Below are positions 17,660 to 26,738 of a DNA stretch of 64,000 nt, piece after piece; position 1 is the stretch's first letter; each line of letters starts with the position of its first letter. The translations under genes and the position numbers were made by a program. The notes under the pieces are model-generated. The model had not been told where the DNA came from. It worked only from the letters and a program-made list of their open reading frames with translations, and did no database searches. The stretch lies in assembly GCF_038051945.1 (NCBI RefSeq), contig NZ_CP150302.1:3968001-4032000 (forward strand), written 5' to 3'. The DNA comes from Paenibacillus sp. FSL H3-0469 (GTDB taxonomy: Bacteria > Bacillota > Bacilli > Paenibacillales > Paenibacillaceae).

Positions 17660-17848
17660 CGTTTTACGATGGAGGCAGCCGGGAGAACGTGACAGCCTCT
17701 GGGGATAAACCCCGTACTAAAAACAGTTCTCCCACCGCCCCCTTCTACCATGTTTGAGCTGGTTGAGGCCCTGACCTCGTATCACAAGCGAAGCTGTGGA
17801 GTAGGAACCATTGTGGGAATACCGGCGAATTCGAATGAGGAGGAGAAG
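17660..17848 (+). ncRNA. Candidate IS110 bridge RNA in the transposase leader
   Basis: The non-coding leader just before the transposase start folds well by eye. GGGAGAAC (17681-17688) pairs perfectly with GTTCTCCC (17726-17733) around an inner hairpin GGGG-ATAAA-CCCC (17701-17713). GAGGCAG and CAGCCTC nearby are nearly complementary. IS110 elements encode a bridge RNA in a flank next to the transposase gene, in many cases upstream. Location and length fit; target- and donor-pairing loops were not identified. Confidence 0.45.
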
Positions 17849-19048
17849 ATGAAACCTGTTATTGGCATGGATGTAGCCAAAGGAAAATCTGTTGCCCAAG
17901 CATTTGTTAAGCGGAACTATCCTTTTGGACGAGTCCAAGAAATTCTTCATACCCCTAAAGGGTTTGAAAAGCTAAAACAACTCTTGGAGGAATTAGAGCA
18001 GAAGACGACCCACAAGCCAGCCGTTATTTTAGAACCCACCGGACATTATCATCGTATCCTGGTGTTCTATTTGCAACAGGCTGGATATGAAGTCATTCTC
18101 GTCAATCCGTTGCAGGCACAGAGAGCAAGAAGAACTGGTTTGCGTAAAGTCAAAACGGACGCATCAGATGCCTGGCATTTAGGGGAGCTGTACTATCAGG
18201 AAGAAAACTGGTCTACCTATCCTGGACGGAAAGAAGCGTTGGTGGACTTACAGTTCTTAACCCGAGAGCATGAGTTTATCACAAGCTTGTACGTTCAAGC
18301 CAAACTGAACATGCGTACACTTGTAGATCAGATCTTTCCGAGTTACGAGGGTGTGTTTAAAGACTTATATTCCAAAACCTCCTTGAACTTGCTAGAAGCT
18401 TGTCTCACTTCAGAAGGGGTGAAGGCTCAGACTCCAGAAGCTTGGATGGGCATGGTGAAAGCGGCTACCCAGGCTTCACGCTCTGAAACTTGGATGAACC
18501 GCAAGGTAGAAGCACTACAGAACGCAATCGCGGATAATCCCGTGCAGCGCGTTCCTTATGGTCTGGAGATGGCGCTGCGAAGCCTGCTGGCTCTTGTTCG
18601 TGAATTTCAAAAGCAACTTACAGAACTCGAAAAAGTGATCCTTGAACTGTCACAAACTCTGAACGAAGTTCAGCTTCTGGAATCCATCCCTGGGGTCGGA
18701 ACAAAGTTAGCCACGGCCATTGTTTCGGAAATCGGGGATGCTTCACAGTTTCGCCATCCCAAACAACTGGTGGCCTACGCCGGAATCGATCCAAGCGTCT
18801 TCAGTTCAGGGAAGTTTGTGGCTACGCAGAACAAGATCACGAAACGGGGTTCCAAGCGACTACGACGAGCGATGTATTTGGCGGTAACATGCGGATTACG
18901 ACGAGGAATAAACCCTGGTCTCAGGGAGTATTACGACAGAAAAAAGAGTGAAGGAAAGCCCCACAAAGTAGCCGTGATCGCTTGCGCCAACAAGTTACTC
19001 CATCACGTGTACGCTATGCTTAAGAAAGGGCAACCCTACACTCTTTAA
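17849..19048 (+). CDS. IS110-family DEDD transposase
   Basis: The N-terminal RuvC-like DEDD domain shows GMDVAKGKS (Asp near residue 7), LEPTGHYH (Glu near 62) and KTDASDAWHLG (Asp pair near 98). The C-terminal transposase_20 domain shows SIPGVGTKLATAIVSEIG, AYAGIDPSVFSSGKF with the serine expected for catalysis, and KRGSKRLRRAMY. At 399 residues it is full length and looks intact. I chose ATG at 17849 because GAGGAGGAGAAG precedes it; the upstream extension to 17750 runs through the structured leader and is probably not translated. Confidence 0.92.
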   Translation: MKPVIGMDVAKGKSVAQAFVKRNYPFGRVQEILHTPKGFEKLKQLLEELEQKTTHKPAVILEPTGHYHRILVFYLQQAGYEVILVNPLQAQRARRTGLRKVKTDASDAWHLGELYYQEENWSTYPGRKEALVDLQFLTREHEFITSLYVQAKLNMRTLVDQIFPSYEGVFKDLYSKTSLNLLEACLTSEGVKAQTPEAWMGMVKAATQASRSETWMNRKVEALQNAIADNPVQRVPYGLEMALRSLLALVREFQKQLTELEKVILELSQTLNEVQLLESIPGVGTKLATAIVSEIGDASQFRHPKQLVAYAGIDPSVFSSGKFVATQNKITKRGSKRLRRAMYLAVTCGLRRGINPGLREYYDRKKSEGKPHKVAVIACANKLLHHVYAMLKKGQPYTL

Positions 19049-19060
19049 TTGATTTCATCC

Positions 19061-19115
19061 ATAAACTTCCATTTCGTGGAGGTTTATTTGATATGCTTTT
19101 TTACAGTATATCAAA
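19061..19115. terminator. Two hairpins after the transposase gene
   Basis: ATAAACTTCCA (19061-19071) pairs with TGGAGGTTTAT (19077-19087) with one G-U. TTTGATAT (19087-19094) and ATATCAAA (19108-19115) are perfect inverted repeats around a T-rich loop. They may terminate the transposase transcript and mark the right end of the element. Confidence 0.55.
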
Positions 19116-19185
19116 TGTACACGTTCTTCAAAAGCTCGACTTGACATACCATTAGCTGGTTTTTGTGCAACAGCACCCAGGAACA

Positions 19186-21195
19186 TTATGCCGTATTCTC
19201 AATAAACCATTGTCCTAATTCATTAACCGGCATCGGACGCCCGTAGTAGAAGCCCTGCATTACCCGGCAGCCCAGTGATTGCAGCAGCTCAATCTGCTCC
19301 GTAGTCTCCACGCCCTCGGCCACAACCTCCATGTTCAGATTGCTGGCAATGGCAATGATGTTGCTGATGATCGCTTTCTTGGAATGCATCTTGCTCTTCC
19401 GGATGAAGACCTGATCGATCTTCAGGGTGTTCACTGGAATCTCATCCAGATTGCCGAGGGAAGAGAAACCGGTTCCGAAATCATCCAGGGATACCCGCAC
19501 ACCGAGATCCCGCAGCTTGGAGAGCTGGGCAACCGTCTCTTCCATATTGTTCATTGCAATCGACTCAGTAATCTCAAGTTCAAGGAAATGCGGCGCAAGG
19601 CCTGAACGCGACAAAGCCTCTTCCACTACCTCATACAGGCATCCGCCTTCAAACATCCGCGCCGACATATTAATCGAGACTGCTACACTGGCGACCTTCG
19701 CCTGATGCCAGAGCATATTCTGTCCGCACACCTCATGCAGCATCCAGTATGTAATAGGAACAATCAGGCCGGTCTCCTCGGCGATCGGAATGAACTCTCC
19801 CGGAGAGATGACGCCATGCTCCGGATGTCTCCAGCGCAGCAGCGCTTCAAGCCCCACGGTGACATTCAGCAGCGAATCCCATTTGGGCTGGTAGACCACC
19901 ATGAATTCCGAGCGGGCCAGCGCCTTGCGCAGATCCTTCTCAAGTAGCATCCGCCGGACCTGATGACGGTTCATCTCCAGATCGAACACACTGAATTTAT
20001 TCTTGCCCGAATCCTTGGAGGTATAGAGCGCCGTATCAGCTGCCTTCATTAACGCCGAACGGTCGGTGCCGTGCGCCGGAGTCATGCTGATTCCCACACT
20101 CGCAGTTACGTACAATTCGTTACCTTCAATACTGTAAGCCTTCTTGAGCTCCTGGAGGATATGCTGTGCCACTTCCTCCGCTGCCGCGGCGGTGCAATCC
20201 GGCATAGCAATCAGGAATTCATCCCCGCCAAGCCGGAACACCTTCCCCTTCCCGCCCACACAGCAGGTCAGCCTGGCAGATACCTCACACAGCAGCAAGT
20301 CTCCAATATCGTGCCCAAGCGTATCATTAATCGATTTGAAGCGGTCCAGATCAACAAAAAACACGGCGCCGGAGACCCCGCCGAAGAAATCATCCTTGAA
20401 GTAGCGCTCCAGACCATGCCGGTTCGGCAGCTCGGTGAGCGGGTCATGATAGGCCATGCGCTCCAGTACATCTCTGTCCAGAAACACAGTCCCGCCGGAG
20501 ATCGCCAGCACGAACAGGGTAACCAGTGAAATCCCTGTCAGCAGAACCACATCGGTCTCCATCAGTATCGGGGCAGATGCCTGCCAGCTGTAATTATGCA
20601 GGTCGCTTGCTCTCAGACTCGTATAATGCATACCGGTAACCGCCAGAGCGATGAATAATGCCGAATACAGCTTCCAGCGGCTGAAGCCCGTATGATCCTT
20701 GAATCTGCGGAACATTAGAATGCCGATGTAGGAAGCGGCAAGGGCGATCAGTACCGATACAGCCTGGTCCATTGCCCTGTAATGAATCTTGTCCTCCATC
20801 TCCATGGAGGACATTCCGGCATAATGCATGAACGATATGCCGCTGCCGAGTATGCCGCCGCCCGCAAGAAGCCGCCAGCTTCTCTGGCGGGGAGCCGTAA
20901 CCATCTGCAGAGTTGCATAACAGGAGGACATAATAATGAGGAGAGATACTGCAGCCATCACCGGATGGTAGCTGACCTTGAACGGCAGCCGGCTGGCCAT
21001 AATGCCGATAAAATGCATGGCCCAGATCCCGCCGCCAAGCACACCGGCACCCGAGAGCAGCCAGAGACGTCTGACCCGGCCCGCGGAATGGGAAACCTGC
21101 GAAATCAGATTAAGCGCGGAATACGCTGCAACGGCAGCAAGCGCATAGGATAGTAAAACAATCCAGATATTATAGTGGATTCCCATTTGATCCAT
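19186..21195 (-). CDS. MHYT-GGDEF-EAL membrane protein, c-di-GMP turnover
   Basis: A seven-helix N-terminal MHYT sensor (about 1-240) has three motif copies, MHFIG, MHYAG and MHYTS. A GGDEF domain follows (about 265-420, FRLGGDEFLIA intact), then an EAL domain (about 435-665, LEALLRW, EITES, DDFGTGFSS, KIDQVF, AEGVE, QGFYYGRP). Both active sites look complete. No RxxD inhibitory site precedes GGDEF. MHYT domains are thought to bind a metal and sense a small gas. Start is ATG at 21195 with AGAGG six bases upstream; an in-frame GTG at 21210 is less likely. Confidence 0.92.
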   Translation of the reverse strand: MDQMGIHYNIWIVLLSYALAAVAAYSALNLISQVSHSAGRVRRLWLLSGAGVLGGGIWAMHFIGIMASRLPFKVSYHPVMAAVSLLIIMSSCYATLQMVTAPRQRSWRLLAGGGILGSGISFMHYAGMSSMEMEDKIHYRAMDQAVSVLIALAASYIGILMFRRFKDHTGFSRWKLYSALFIALAVTGMHYTSLRASDLHNYSWQASAPILMETDVVLLTGISLVTLFVLAISGGTVFLDRDVLERMAYHDPLTELPNRHGLERYFKDDFFGGVSGAVFFVDLDRFKSINDTLGHDIGDLLLCEVSARLTCCVGGKGKVFRLGGDEFLIAMPDCTAAAAEEVAQHILQELKKAYSIEGNELYVTASVGISMTPAHGTDRSALMKAADTALYTSKDSGKNKFSVFDLEMNRHQVRRMLLEKDLRKALARSEFMVVYQPKWDSLLNVTVGLEALLRWRHPEHGVISPGEFIPIAEETGLIVPITYWMLHEVCGQNMLWHQAKVASVAVSINMSARMFEGGCLYEVVEEALSRSGLAPHFLELEITESIAMNNMEETVAQLSKLRDLGVRVSLDDFGTGFSSLGNLDEIPVNTLKIDQVFIRKSKMHSKKAIISNIIAIASNLNMEVVAEGVETTEQIELLQSLGCRVMQGFYYGRPMPVNELGQWFIENTA

Positions 21196-21420
21196 AGTTG
21201 ACCTCTTCACTGGTTATAGTATCAGCGTCGTTTCAGCGTCTATCTTAAGTTAAAAATCAATATACGAATAGCGGATAAATGGAAGAGTATATAATGATTA
21301 CAGGTATTCTCTGAAAACTAACTTTAGCTGTATTTTACCTTGTATTTACCGGGCTGTCTAAGTAAATAATGGAACTTGGAGCCTTTTTCGAACGCCGGCA
21401 AAAATTGTCCATATTTGTCC

Positions 21421-23085
21421 TCAGCCGCCTGCGCGGAGGGTTGGAAATCCGTTGTCCCGGGAGGTGTCTGGCAGGAAGGCCCTGCGCCAAATCCAGGCAT
21501 TTGCAGCTACCAGAATTACCATGTAGATGTAGATTCCTGCAGGAATCAGGGTGAAGACATAGTGCACTCCGGCAAGCCCCCCCAGAATGAACAACTGCAC
21601 AAAGGCACTGCCGGTGAATTCCTTCCGCTGCGCCGCCTCATACTTCTCTGAGAACGGAAGCGCCTTCGGGAACGTAAGGAAACAAATCACGGCATACAGC
21701 AATAGAGCCAGCAGGACAACTGCCATATCTGCAATAATCCAGGAGCCTAAGAGAGCAATGAACACCGCCGCCTCCAGCAAAAAGAGCGGCACCAGCAGCT
21801 TCACGACCGCTGCCTTCAGCATTCCCCGGTAGACCAGCCCCTTGCCCGGCAAAGGAATTACCTGATAGATCCATGCCCCCTTATAGCTGGCCGAGTAACG
21901 GACCATCTGCACGACTGTCATCAGCAGCAGCGCGCTGTAATAGATAAACAGAAAGGACTTGGAGCTTCTGATCCCGGCCAGATCGCCGCTCCACACCTGA
22001 TTGAAGATGAAGATAAAGGGAAAGATCAGCGAGAAGCCGATGGTCGGATATACCCGGAGCTTGAACTCGCGTTCATTCTTCATCATCGACCAGGTGAAAC
22101 GGAAGAACATGGCCTCCGCTTTGTTCCGGCACACGCTCTCCGACAGCACCCGGGCAAGCCGCCCGCTATCCCGGCCCTCTGCGCCATGCTCAGCCAGCTT
22201 CTGAAGGCTGCGTTCAAATACCGGCATTAGCCGGATGTAAGCCGCGAACATTACGGCAGGCACCACCACAGAGAGCGCTGTCAGAATAATCACTGGGCGG
22301 CTGCCTGTTCCGCCGCCCAGCAGTTCGAACGGCGCTCCGAACCAGACTGGCGCCAGCAGGAAATGCCACCAAGCGGGAATGAAATCTAGGCCCAGCTCCG
22401 ATAGATTGAATATCCGGCTTACCAGCTGGGCACCGACAGTTACCGCCACAGACAGGACAATCTGTACGTAGTTGATAATGTCCTTGAGCTTTTCCCCGTC
22501 AAAGAACCTCAGAATCAGCAGATAGATTAGCGCAGTGAATACCAGAATGAATCCGTCCATCAGCAGAATCTCAGCCGCGTACACAAAGAAGAAGCCCGGC
22601 CCGTGCCGGAATAGAGAGAACAGCAGTGAAGGACCAGTGAAGGTCAGCGTTAAGGTCAGCAGATAGATCAGAATATGTAAGCTCTTGGCCATGTTCAAGG
22701 TGCGGCGGTCCACCGGCTTGGAGAAGAGGATGTTCTTGTCACGTAAATCCAGCATTACCGTCGAGAAATCCGAGATCAGCGTCGTGGTGATTAGGAACAT
22801 CACTATACTGAACAGCAAACTCATCATCAGCATATGATGATCTCTGGGTGCGACCATAGCGATCAGCATCAGCCCCAGCAGCAGATAGAGCCACTGAACT
22901 CTGAAGGGCGAGCCCTCCATCTCGAGCTTGGAATTCTGCGACCCGGAGAACAGGGTAGGCGTCCGTCTGCCATCCATCATCAGCTTGACCTGAAGAATGC
23001 GGCGCATGAGCGCATAATCGACTCTCAGTCCCTTAAAGATCCACTGTAGCCGGTCAAGCAGCTTCAGAATCCGGAATTCATTCAT
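21421..23085 (-). CDS. ABC-2-like transporter permease
   Basis: This is a large hydrophobic protein of about 554 residues with roughly 11-12 membrane helices in two groups (about 60-270 and 310-530), separated by a cytoplasmic stretch. The family is not certain to me. Its place directly behind an ABC ATPase, with an 8-base overlap (ATGAATGA), makes it the membrane partner. Start is taken as ATG at 23085 with GAGGGTG upstream; an in-frame GTG three codons earlier is possible. Substrate unknown. Confidence 0.8.
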   Translation of the reverse strand: MNEFRILKLLDRLQWIFKGLRVDYALMRRILQVKLMMDGRRTPTLFSGSQNSKLEMEGSPFRVQWLYLLLGLMLIAMVAPRDHHMLMMSLLFSIVMFLITTTLISDFSTVMLDLRDKNILFSKPVDRRTLNMAKSLHILIYLLTLTLTFTGPSLLFSLFRHGPGFFFVYAAEILLMDGFILVFTALIYLLILRFFDGEKLKDIINYVQIVLSVAVTVGAQLVSRIFNLSELGLDFIPAWWHFLLAPVWFGAPFELLGGGTGSRPVIILTALSVVVPAVMFAAYIRLMPVFERSLQKLAEHGAEGRDSGRLARVLSESVCRNKAEAMFFRFTWSMMKNEREFKLRVYPTIGFSLIFPFIFIFNQVWSGDLAGIRSSKSFLFIYYSALLLMTVVQMVRYSASYKGAWIYQVIPLPGKGLVYRGMLKAAVVKLLVPLFLLEAAVFIALLGSWIIADMAVVLLALLLYAVICFLTFPKALPFSEKYEAAQRKEFTGSAFVQLFILGGLAGVHYVFTLIPAGIYIYMVILVAANAWIWRRAFLPDTSRDNGFPTLRAGG

Positions 23086-23878
23086 GCGCCGCACCCTCGC
23101 CTATCACGGCTACGAACTCACTTGCAATATCCCTGTATTGATCGAACCCGGTCAGCTGATTGAAAATCTCCTCCAGCGACCCCTCCCGGCTCTGCTCACG
23201 CAGCTGTGTGAAGGTTCCGTCTGCGACAATATCTCCTCCGTCCAGCAGGATGATCCGGCTGCTGATCCGCTCGACCACATCCATAATATGCGAGGAATAA
23301 AAGATCGTCTTACCCCTGGCGGCAAGCGTGGCGAATATCTCCTTAACCACCATGACACTGTTGGCATCCAGTCCGCTGAGCGGCTCATCCAGGAACAGAA
23401 TATCCGGGTCGTGCAGCATGCTGGCAATCAGCAGCACCTTCTGCTTCATTCCCTTGGAGTACGAGGCAATCCGCATATCGTAAGCCTTCTCCATACCCAG
23501 CAGCCCCATCAGCTTCCGCGCCTTATCATCGGCATCTGCCTGCTTCAGTCCATACAGTTCACCAGTGAAGGTCAGATACTCCCGCGCTGTCAGGCTGTCA
23601 TACAGCTCTGCCACCTCAGGTACGTAGCCGATCCTTCTTTTGTAAGCTGTATCCCCGTCCGAGATATCCCTGCCAAAAATCCGTATCGTTCCGTTATATC
23701 CCTCCACCAGCCCGAGCATAATCTTGACTGTCGTGCTTTTACCGGCCCCATTGGGTCCGATATATCCGATAATCTGCCCGCGGTATACCTTCAAATCAAT
23801 CCCCCGCAGCACCATCCGGTCACTGTAATTCATCCACAAGCCCTCAATTGAGATCACCGGCTCTTCCGTTAAGCCCAT
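23078..23878 (-). CDS. ABC transporter ATP-binding protein
   Basis: A complete ATPase with Walker A GPNGAGKST near residue 40, Q-loop YVPEVAELYDSLTA, signature SYSKGMKQK near 140, Walker B ILFLDEPLSGLD near 160 and the H-loop Ser-Ser-His. The class resembles EcsA and other ABC-2 exporters. It works with the overlapping permease gene. Start is taken as ATG at 23878, preceded by GGGGGAGAG; an in-frame start nine codons upstream is not supported. Confidence 0.9.
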   Translation of the reverse strand: MGLTEEPVISIEGLWMNYSDRMVLRGIDLKVYRGQIIGYIGPNGAGKSTTVKIMLGLVEGYNGTIRIFGRDISDGDTAYKRRIGYVPEVAELYDSLTAREYLTFTGELYGLKQADADDKARKLMGLLGMEKAYDMRIASYSKGMKQKVLLIASMLHDPDILFLDEPLSGLDANSVMVVKEIFATLAARGKTIFYSSHIMDVVERISSRIILLDGGDIVADGTFTQLREQSREGSLEEIFNQLTGFDQYRDIASEFVAVIGEGAAHE

Positions 23879-24017
23879 TGACGTCTCTCCCCCTTCGGTA
23901 AGCACATTTTCCCTTCAAGCAGTAGAAAGCACCATTAACCCTATTCTAGCAAATTTTAGCACTTGATTCCTGTGATTTATCGCAGCGGGAATTCTGCATC
24001 GACCCGAAAAACAGCAA

Positions 24018-24493
24018 AAGGGGTGTCCCATAAGCCATGCAATGGCTGGGACACTCCCTTGTTTTGGAGTTGGATGGACGTTTGCGCTCGGTGAGGACGC
24101 TCCGCGAACGAAACGTTGTTACAATCGCTGTGCTCGTAAGAATTTTTTTCCATTCCCCTTAACGGTGAAAATCCGGAGGCCAAGGCGACCGCTGCCGCTT
24201 TTCCACAATCATTTCGTTCTCTCCGCTGTTTAAGCGGGATATACACCATGGACCCACTTTGCTTGCCAATGGATCTCGAAGAAGATATTCAAGAGCATCA
24301 CCTCGTTCGTGTCGTAAATGCTTCTGTCCATCGGCTGGACGACGCCATCTTTGACGACCGGGGCTTCTGGCGTTTTCTGCTTCGCGGTATCAAAAAAGTG
24401 ACGCTTGAGGTCGATTTGCTTTCCGCTTTTGAAGATAGAGGCCTGTCTCCGCTAGTATGGGATAGCCCCTTGATGAACTTGCTATGCTGCTGA
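24018..24493 (+). pseudogene. Internally deleted IS1182-family element
   Basis: The ORF at 24248-24493 joins two distant parts of an IS1182 transposase. LPMDLEEDIQEHHLVRVVN matches the N-terminal start region, and RFLLRGIKKVTLEV matches the extreme C-terminus; the roughly 400 residues between are missing. A hairpin at 24021-24058 (GTGTCCC/GGGACAC with an inner AGCCA/TGGCT stem) is of the kind found at IS1182 ends. The remnant cannot move by itself. The bases between 24059 and 24247 show no gene. Confidence 0.65.
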
Positions 24494-24503
24494 GGAAGCG
24501 CTG

Positions 24504-24620
24504 CTATTGCACCAGCAAATTATAAATGACCTGCGCCGCCTGTGCTCTCGTAGACAGCTTTGCGTTTGTAATCTGCCGGTCCGGCTTGAACCACCAGTGC
24601 TGGGGCTGCGCTGGCCTTAG
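24504..24620 (-). pseudogene. 3' remnant of a possible SLH-domain protein
   Basis: Read leftward the sequence encodes WWFKPDRQITNAKLSTRAQ, then AAQVIYNLLVQ and a stop (24504-24506). This matches the end of an S-layer homology repeat, whose usual form ends in ITRAQAA and then IYNLL. No start or upstream domain remains. It abuts the IS1182 remnant, which may have caused the loss. Confidence 0.4.
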
Positions 24621-24668
24621 TCTGCACGGCGGCAGCTACAGCCGGGGTTGCTGATATATAAAGACACC

Positions 24669-24712
24669 AAAAAGCAGCAATTCCTCCGTGGTTGGAAGAA
24701 TCGCTGCTTTTT
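24669..24712. terminator. Bidirectional terminator of the Fur-box operon
   Basis: AAAAAGCAGC (24669-24678) pairs with GCTGCTTTTT (24703-24712), extended inward by an imperfect stem. T-runs exist on both strands. It lies 31 bases beyond the stop of the oxidoreductase at 24743. Confidence 0.8.
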
Positions 24713-24742
24713 GGCGCTGTTTATGAAAATGAACTCAAATAA

Positions 24743-25738
24743 TTACCCCAAGCGGATCCGCTCACGCCTCCGGGCAGATTCCAGACAGCTCTCGATCAGC
24801 CTCATATTCAGCAGCGGGTCCTCCTCCGCAATCCATGGCTTGCCGCTGAAGACTGCCCTGGCGAAATGGTCGGCCTGCTGGACGTAAGGGTTGGCTCCGA
24901 CGGCTGCGACACGCCGGGGCTCACCGCCGCCGTATACGAAGAACTCTGCATCATCGAATCTCGCATTGAACGGCATCGGAATCTCGATCCGCCCCTGCGT
25001 ACCGAGCACCTCCAGCAGCTGGCGGTTGTAGGCCCACATCCCGCAGTCGAAGATCAGGCTCTTCCCGCCGGGGAACTCCACCAGCCCGGAGGCCACCATA
25101 TCTACATTGTCATGCTCCGGCGAGAACAGCGCGTGCACGGTTACGGCCTCCGGCTCTGTACCGAACAGCATCCGCGCGGCCGTAAGCGGATAGCAGCCGA
25201 CATCGTAGAGCGATCCGCCTCCCCAGGCAGCATTGAAGCGGATGTTGGAGGTATCCGTAGCATCGTTGTAAGTGAACGTGCCGCGGATGGTACGCACTGC
25301 ACCGATCTCGCCGCTGGCGATAATCACCTGCAGCTCATTGATGCGCGGATGATGGCGGTACATATAAGCCTCCGCCAAGTGAACGCCCGCCTTCCGGCAG
25401 GCCTCTACCATCTCGCCCGCCTCACGGCTGTTCAGCGCAATCGGCTTCTCGCATAGGATATGCTTACCGGCTTCAGCCGCGCGGATCACCCATTCACAGT
25501 GCAGATGATTCGGAAGCGGAATGTAGACGGCATCCACCTCCGGGTCCGCAAGCAGCTCTTCATAGCTGCCGTAAGCCTGCTCAATGCCGAATTCGGCGGC
25601 TACGCTGCTGCTCTTCGTGAGTCCCCGGCTGGCCACCGCCCGGATCACCCCGGTCTCGGACTCCTGGATAGCCGGCATTACCGAGCCTGTAGCGATCTGC
25701 GCGCAGCCCATTATTCCCCAGCGAAGCTTCTCTGCCAA
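24743..25738 (-). CDS. Gfo/Idh/MocA-family oxidoreductase, last gene of a Fur-box operon
   Basis: The 331-residue protein starts with the nucleotide-binding fold (RWGIMGCAQIATGSVMPAI), has CEKPIALNSREAGEMVEACR near residue 95 with the catalytic Lys, and a C-terminal GFO_IDH_MocA domain with AWGGGSLYDVGCY. It is similar to dehydrogenases acting on sugar- or inositol-like rings. Start is TTG at 25738, with AAGGAAGGTGATAAC upstream; the longer frame to 25771 runs into the preceding gene. It follows the prenyltransferase by 14 bases, so it is co-transcribed. Its link to prenylation is unclear. Confidence 0.84.
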   Translation of the reverse strand: MAEKLRWGIMGCAQIATGSVMPAIQESETGVIRAVASRGLTKSSSVAAEFGIEQAYGSYEELLADPEVDAVYIPLPNHLHCEWVIRAAEAGKHILCEKPIALNSREAGEMVEACRKAGVHLAEAYMYRHHPRINELQVIIASGEIGAVRTIRGTFTYNDATDTSNIRFNAAWGGGSLYDVGCYPLTAARMLFGTEPEAVTVHALFSPEHDNVDMVASGLVEFPGGKSLIFDCGMWAYNRQLLEVLGTQGRIEIPMPFNARFDDAEFFVYGGGEPRRVAAVGANPYVQQADHFARAVFSGKPWIAEEDPLLNMRLIESCLESARRRERIRLG

Positions 25739-25752
25739 AGTTATCACCTTCC

Positions 25753-26712
25753 TTATCTTAGTGTAACCCATATAACAGCTATACCCAGCACAAGGATTCT
25801 TGCCGCACTCATCAGCACGAAATTCTTCACCGCCAGAATGAAGGTCGTGCCTTTATGCTGCTCCTGATAGAAGCGTGCAATATTGCGGCACAGCGGAATC
25901 AGGGTCAGCAGGAGCAGCAGGACCAGGACCGGATGGACCCCGAGCAGCACCAGCACAATCAGATCGGCAAAAGACACATAATAGAGCAGCCTCCACAGCA
26001 GCAGTGCATTCTCCCGACCGATGTACACCGGCAGCGTGTATCTGCGGTTCTCGATATCATCCTCAATATCGCAAATATTGTTCGCCAGCATAATTCCGGC
26101 AATGCCCAGAATCGCCGGGACGGAGAACCAGAACAGATACAGTACCTCAAGGAAATTGATATGCAGGCTGATCCATTCGCCCTTCAGCAGCAGCGTGACC
26201 ACTGCCTGATCCGAATGAATATAGGCCGAGATGAAAATAATGACGAACCCCATGAACAGCCCGGAGAACAGCTCACCGAGCGGCATCCGCGAGATGGGGA
26301 TCGGTCCGAAGGAGTACAGAATACCGATCAGGAAGGACAGTCCCCCGAGCAGGAACACCAGCAGTCCGGTCTGGAATACCAGGGCAATGCCCCCGCCTGC
26401 CGCCAGCACCAGGAGAATGACGATCAGCGCCACCACCGTAGACTCCTTCAGCTTGAAGCGGACAATCGGATTATGGGTCTCATACCCGTAGCCATGGGTT
26501 TTGGCGGCCTTTTTGAAATCATAATAGTTGTTGATCGCTGTTGTTGCCATATCAAAGCTTAAGAGAGACACCAGCATCAGCACGAAGCGCAGGATATAGA
26601 AGTCCTCGAACCGGTACAGGGCATACAACGTCCCCAGCAGCAGCGGGAGCATACTTGCCACCTTGGTCGGCAACTCGACAAACTTGAAGAAAGTTCTTAT
26701 ATTCACGGCCAT
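25753..26712 (-). CDS. UbiA-family prenyltransferase, MenA-like
   Basis: This is a 319-residue integral membrane protein with about nine helices. The first family motif is NNYYDFKKAAK near residue 61, where the second Asp of the usual NDxxD...D motif is missing. The second motif, DIEDDIENRRYTLPVYIG near 220, is well kept. UbiA enzymes transfer a polyprenyl chain to an aromatic or sugar-like acceptor; MenA acts on 1,4-dihydroxy-2-naphthoate. Because a second, different UbiA gene lies in the same operon, this is unlikely to be the housekeeping menA. Acceptor unknown. Confidence 0.85.
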   Translation of the reverse strand: MAVNIRTFFKFVELPTKVASMLPLLLGTLYALYRFEDFYILRFVLMLVSLLSFDMATTAINNYYDFKKAAKTHGYGYETHNPIVRFKLKESTVVALIVILLVLAAGGGIALVFQTGLLVFLLGGLSFLIGILYSFGPIPISRMPLGELFSGLFMGFVIIFISAYIHSDQAVVTLLLKGEWISLHINFLEVLYLFWFSVPAILGIAGIMLANNICDIEDDIENRRYTLPVYIGRENALLLWRLLYYVSFADLIVLVLLGVHPVLVLLLLLTLIPLCRNIARFYQEQHKGTTFILAVKNFVLMSAARILVLGIAVIWVTLR

Positions 26713-26738
26713 TCATCCTTATCAGTCATATGGGCACG

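Larger units (their letters stand above)
17657..19115 (+). mobile_element. IS110-family insertion sequence, approximate ends
   Basis: The element holds one DEDD transposase gene, a structured 190-base leader and a 3' flank with two inverted repeats. IS110 elements lack terminal inverted repeats and usually make no target duplication, so the ends given are estimates from the structured flanks and not from a boundary I can see. Confidence 0.7.
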
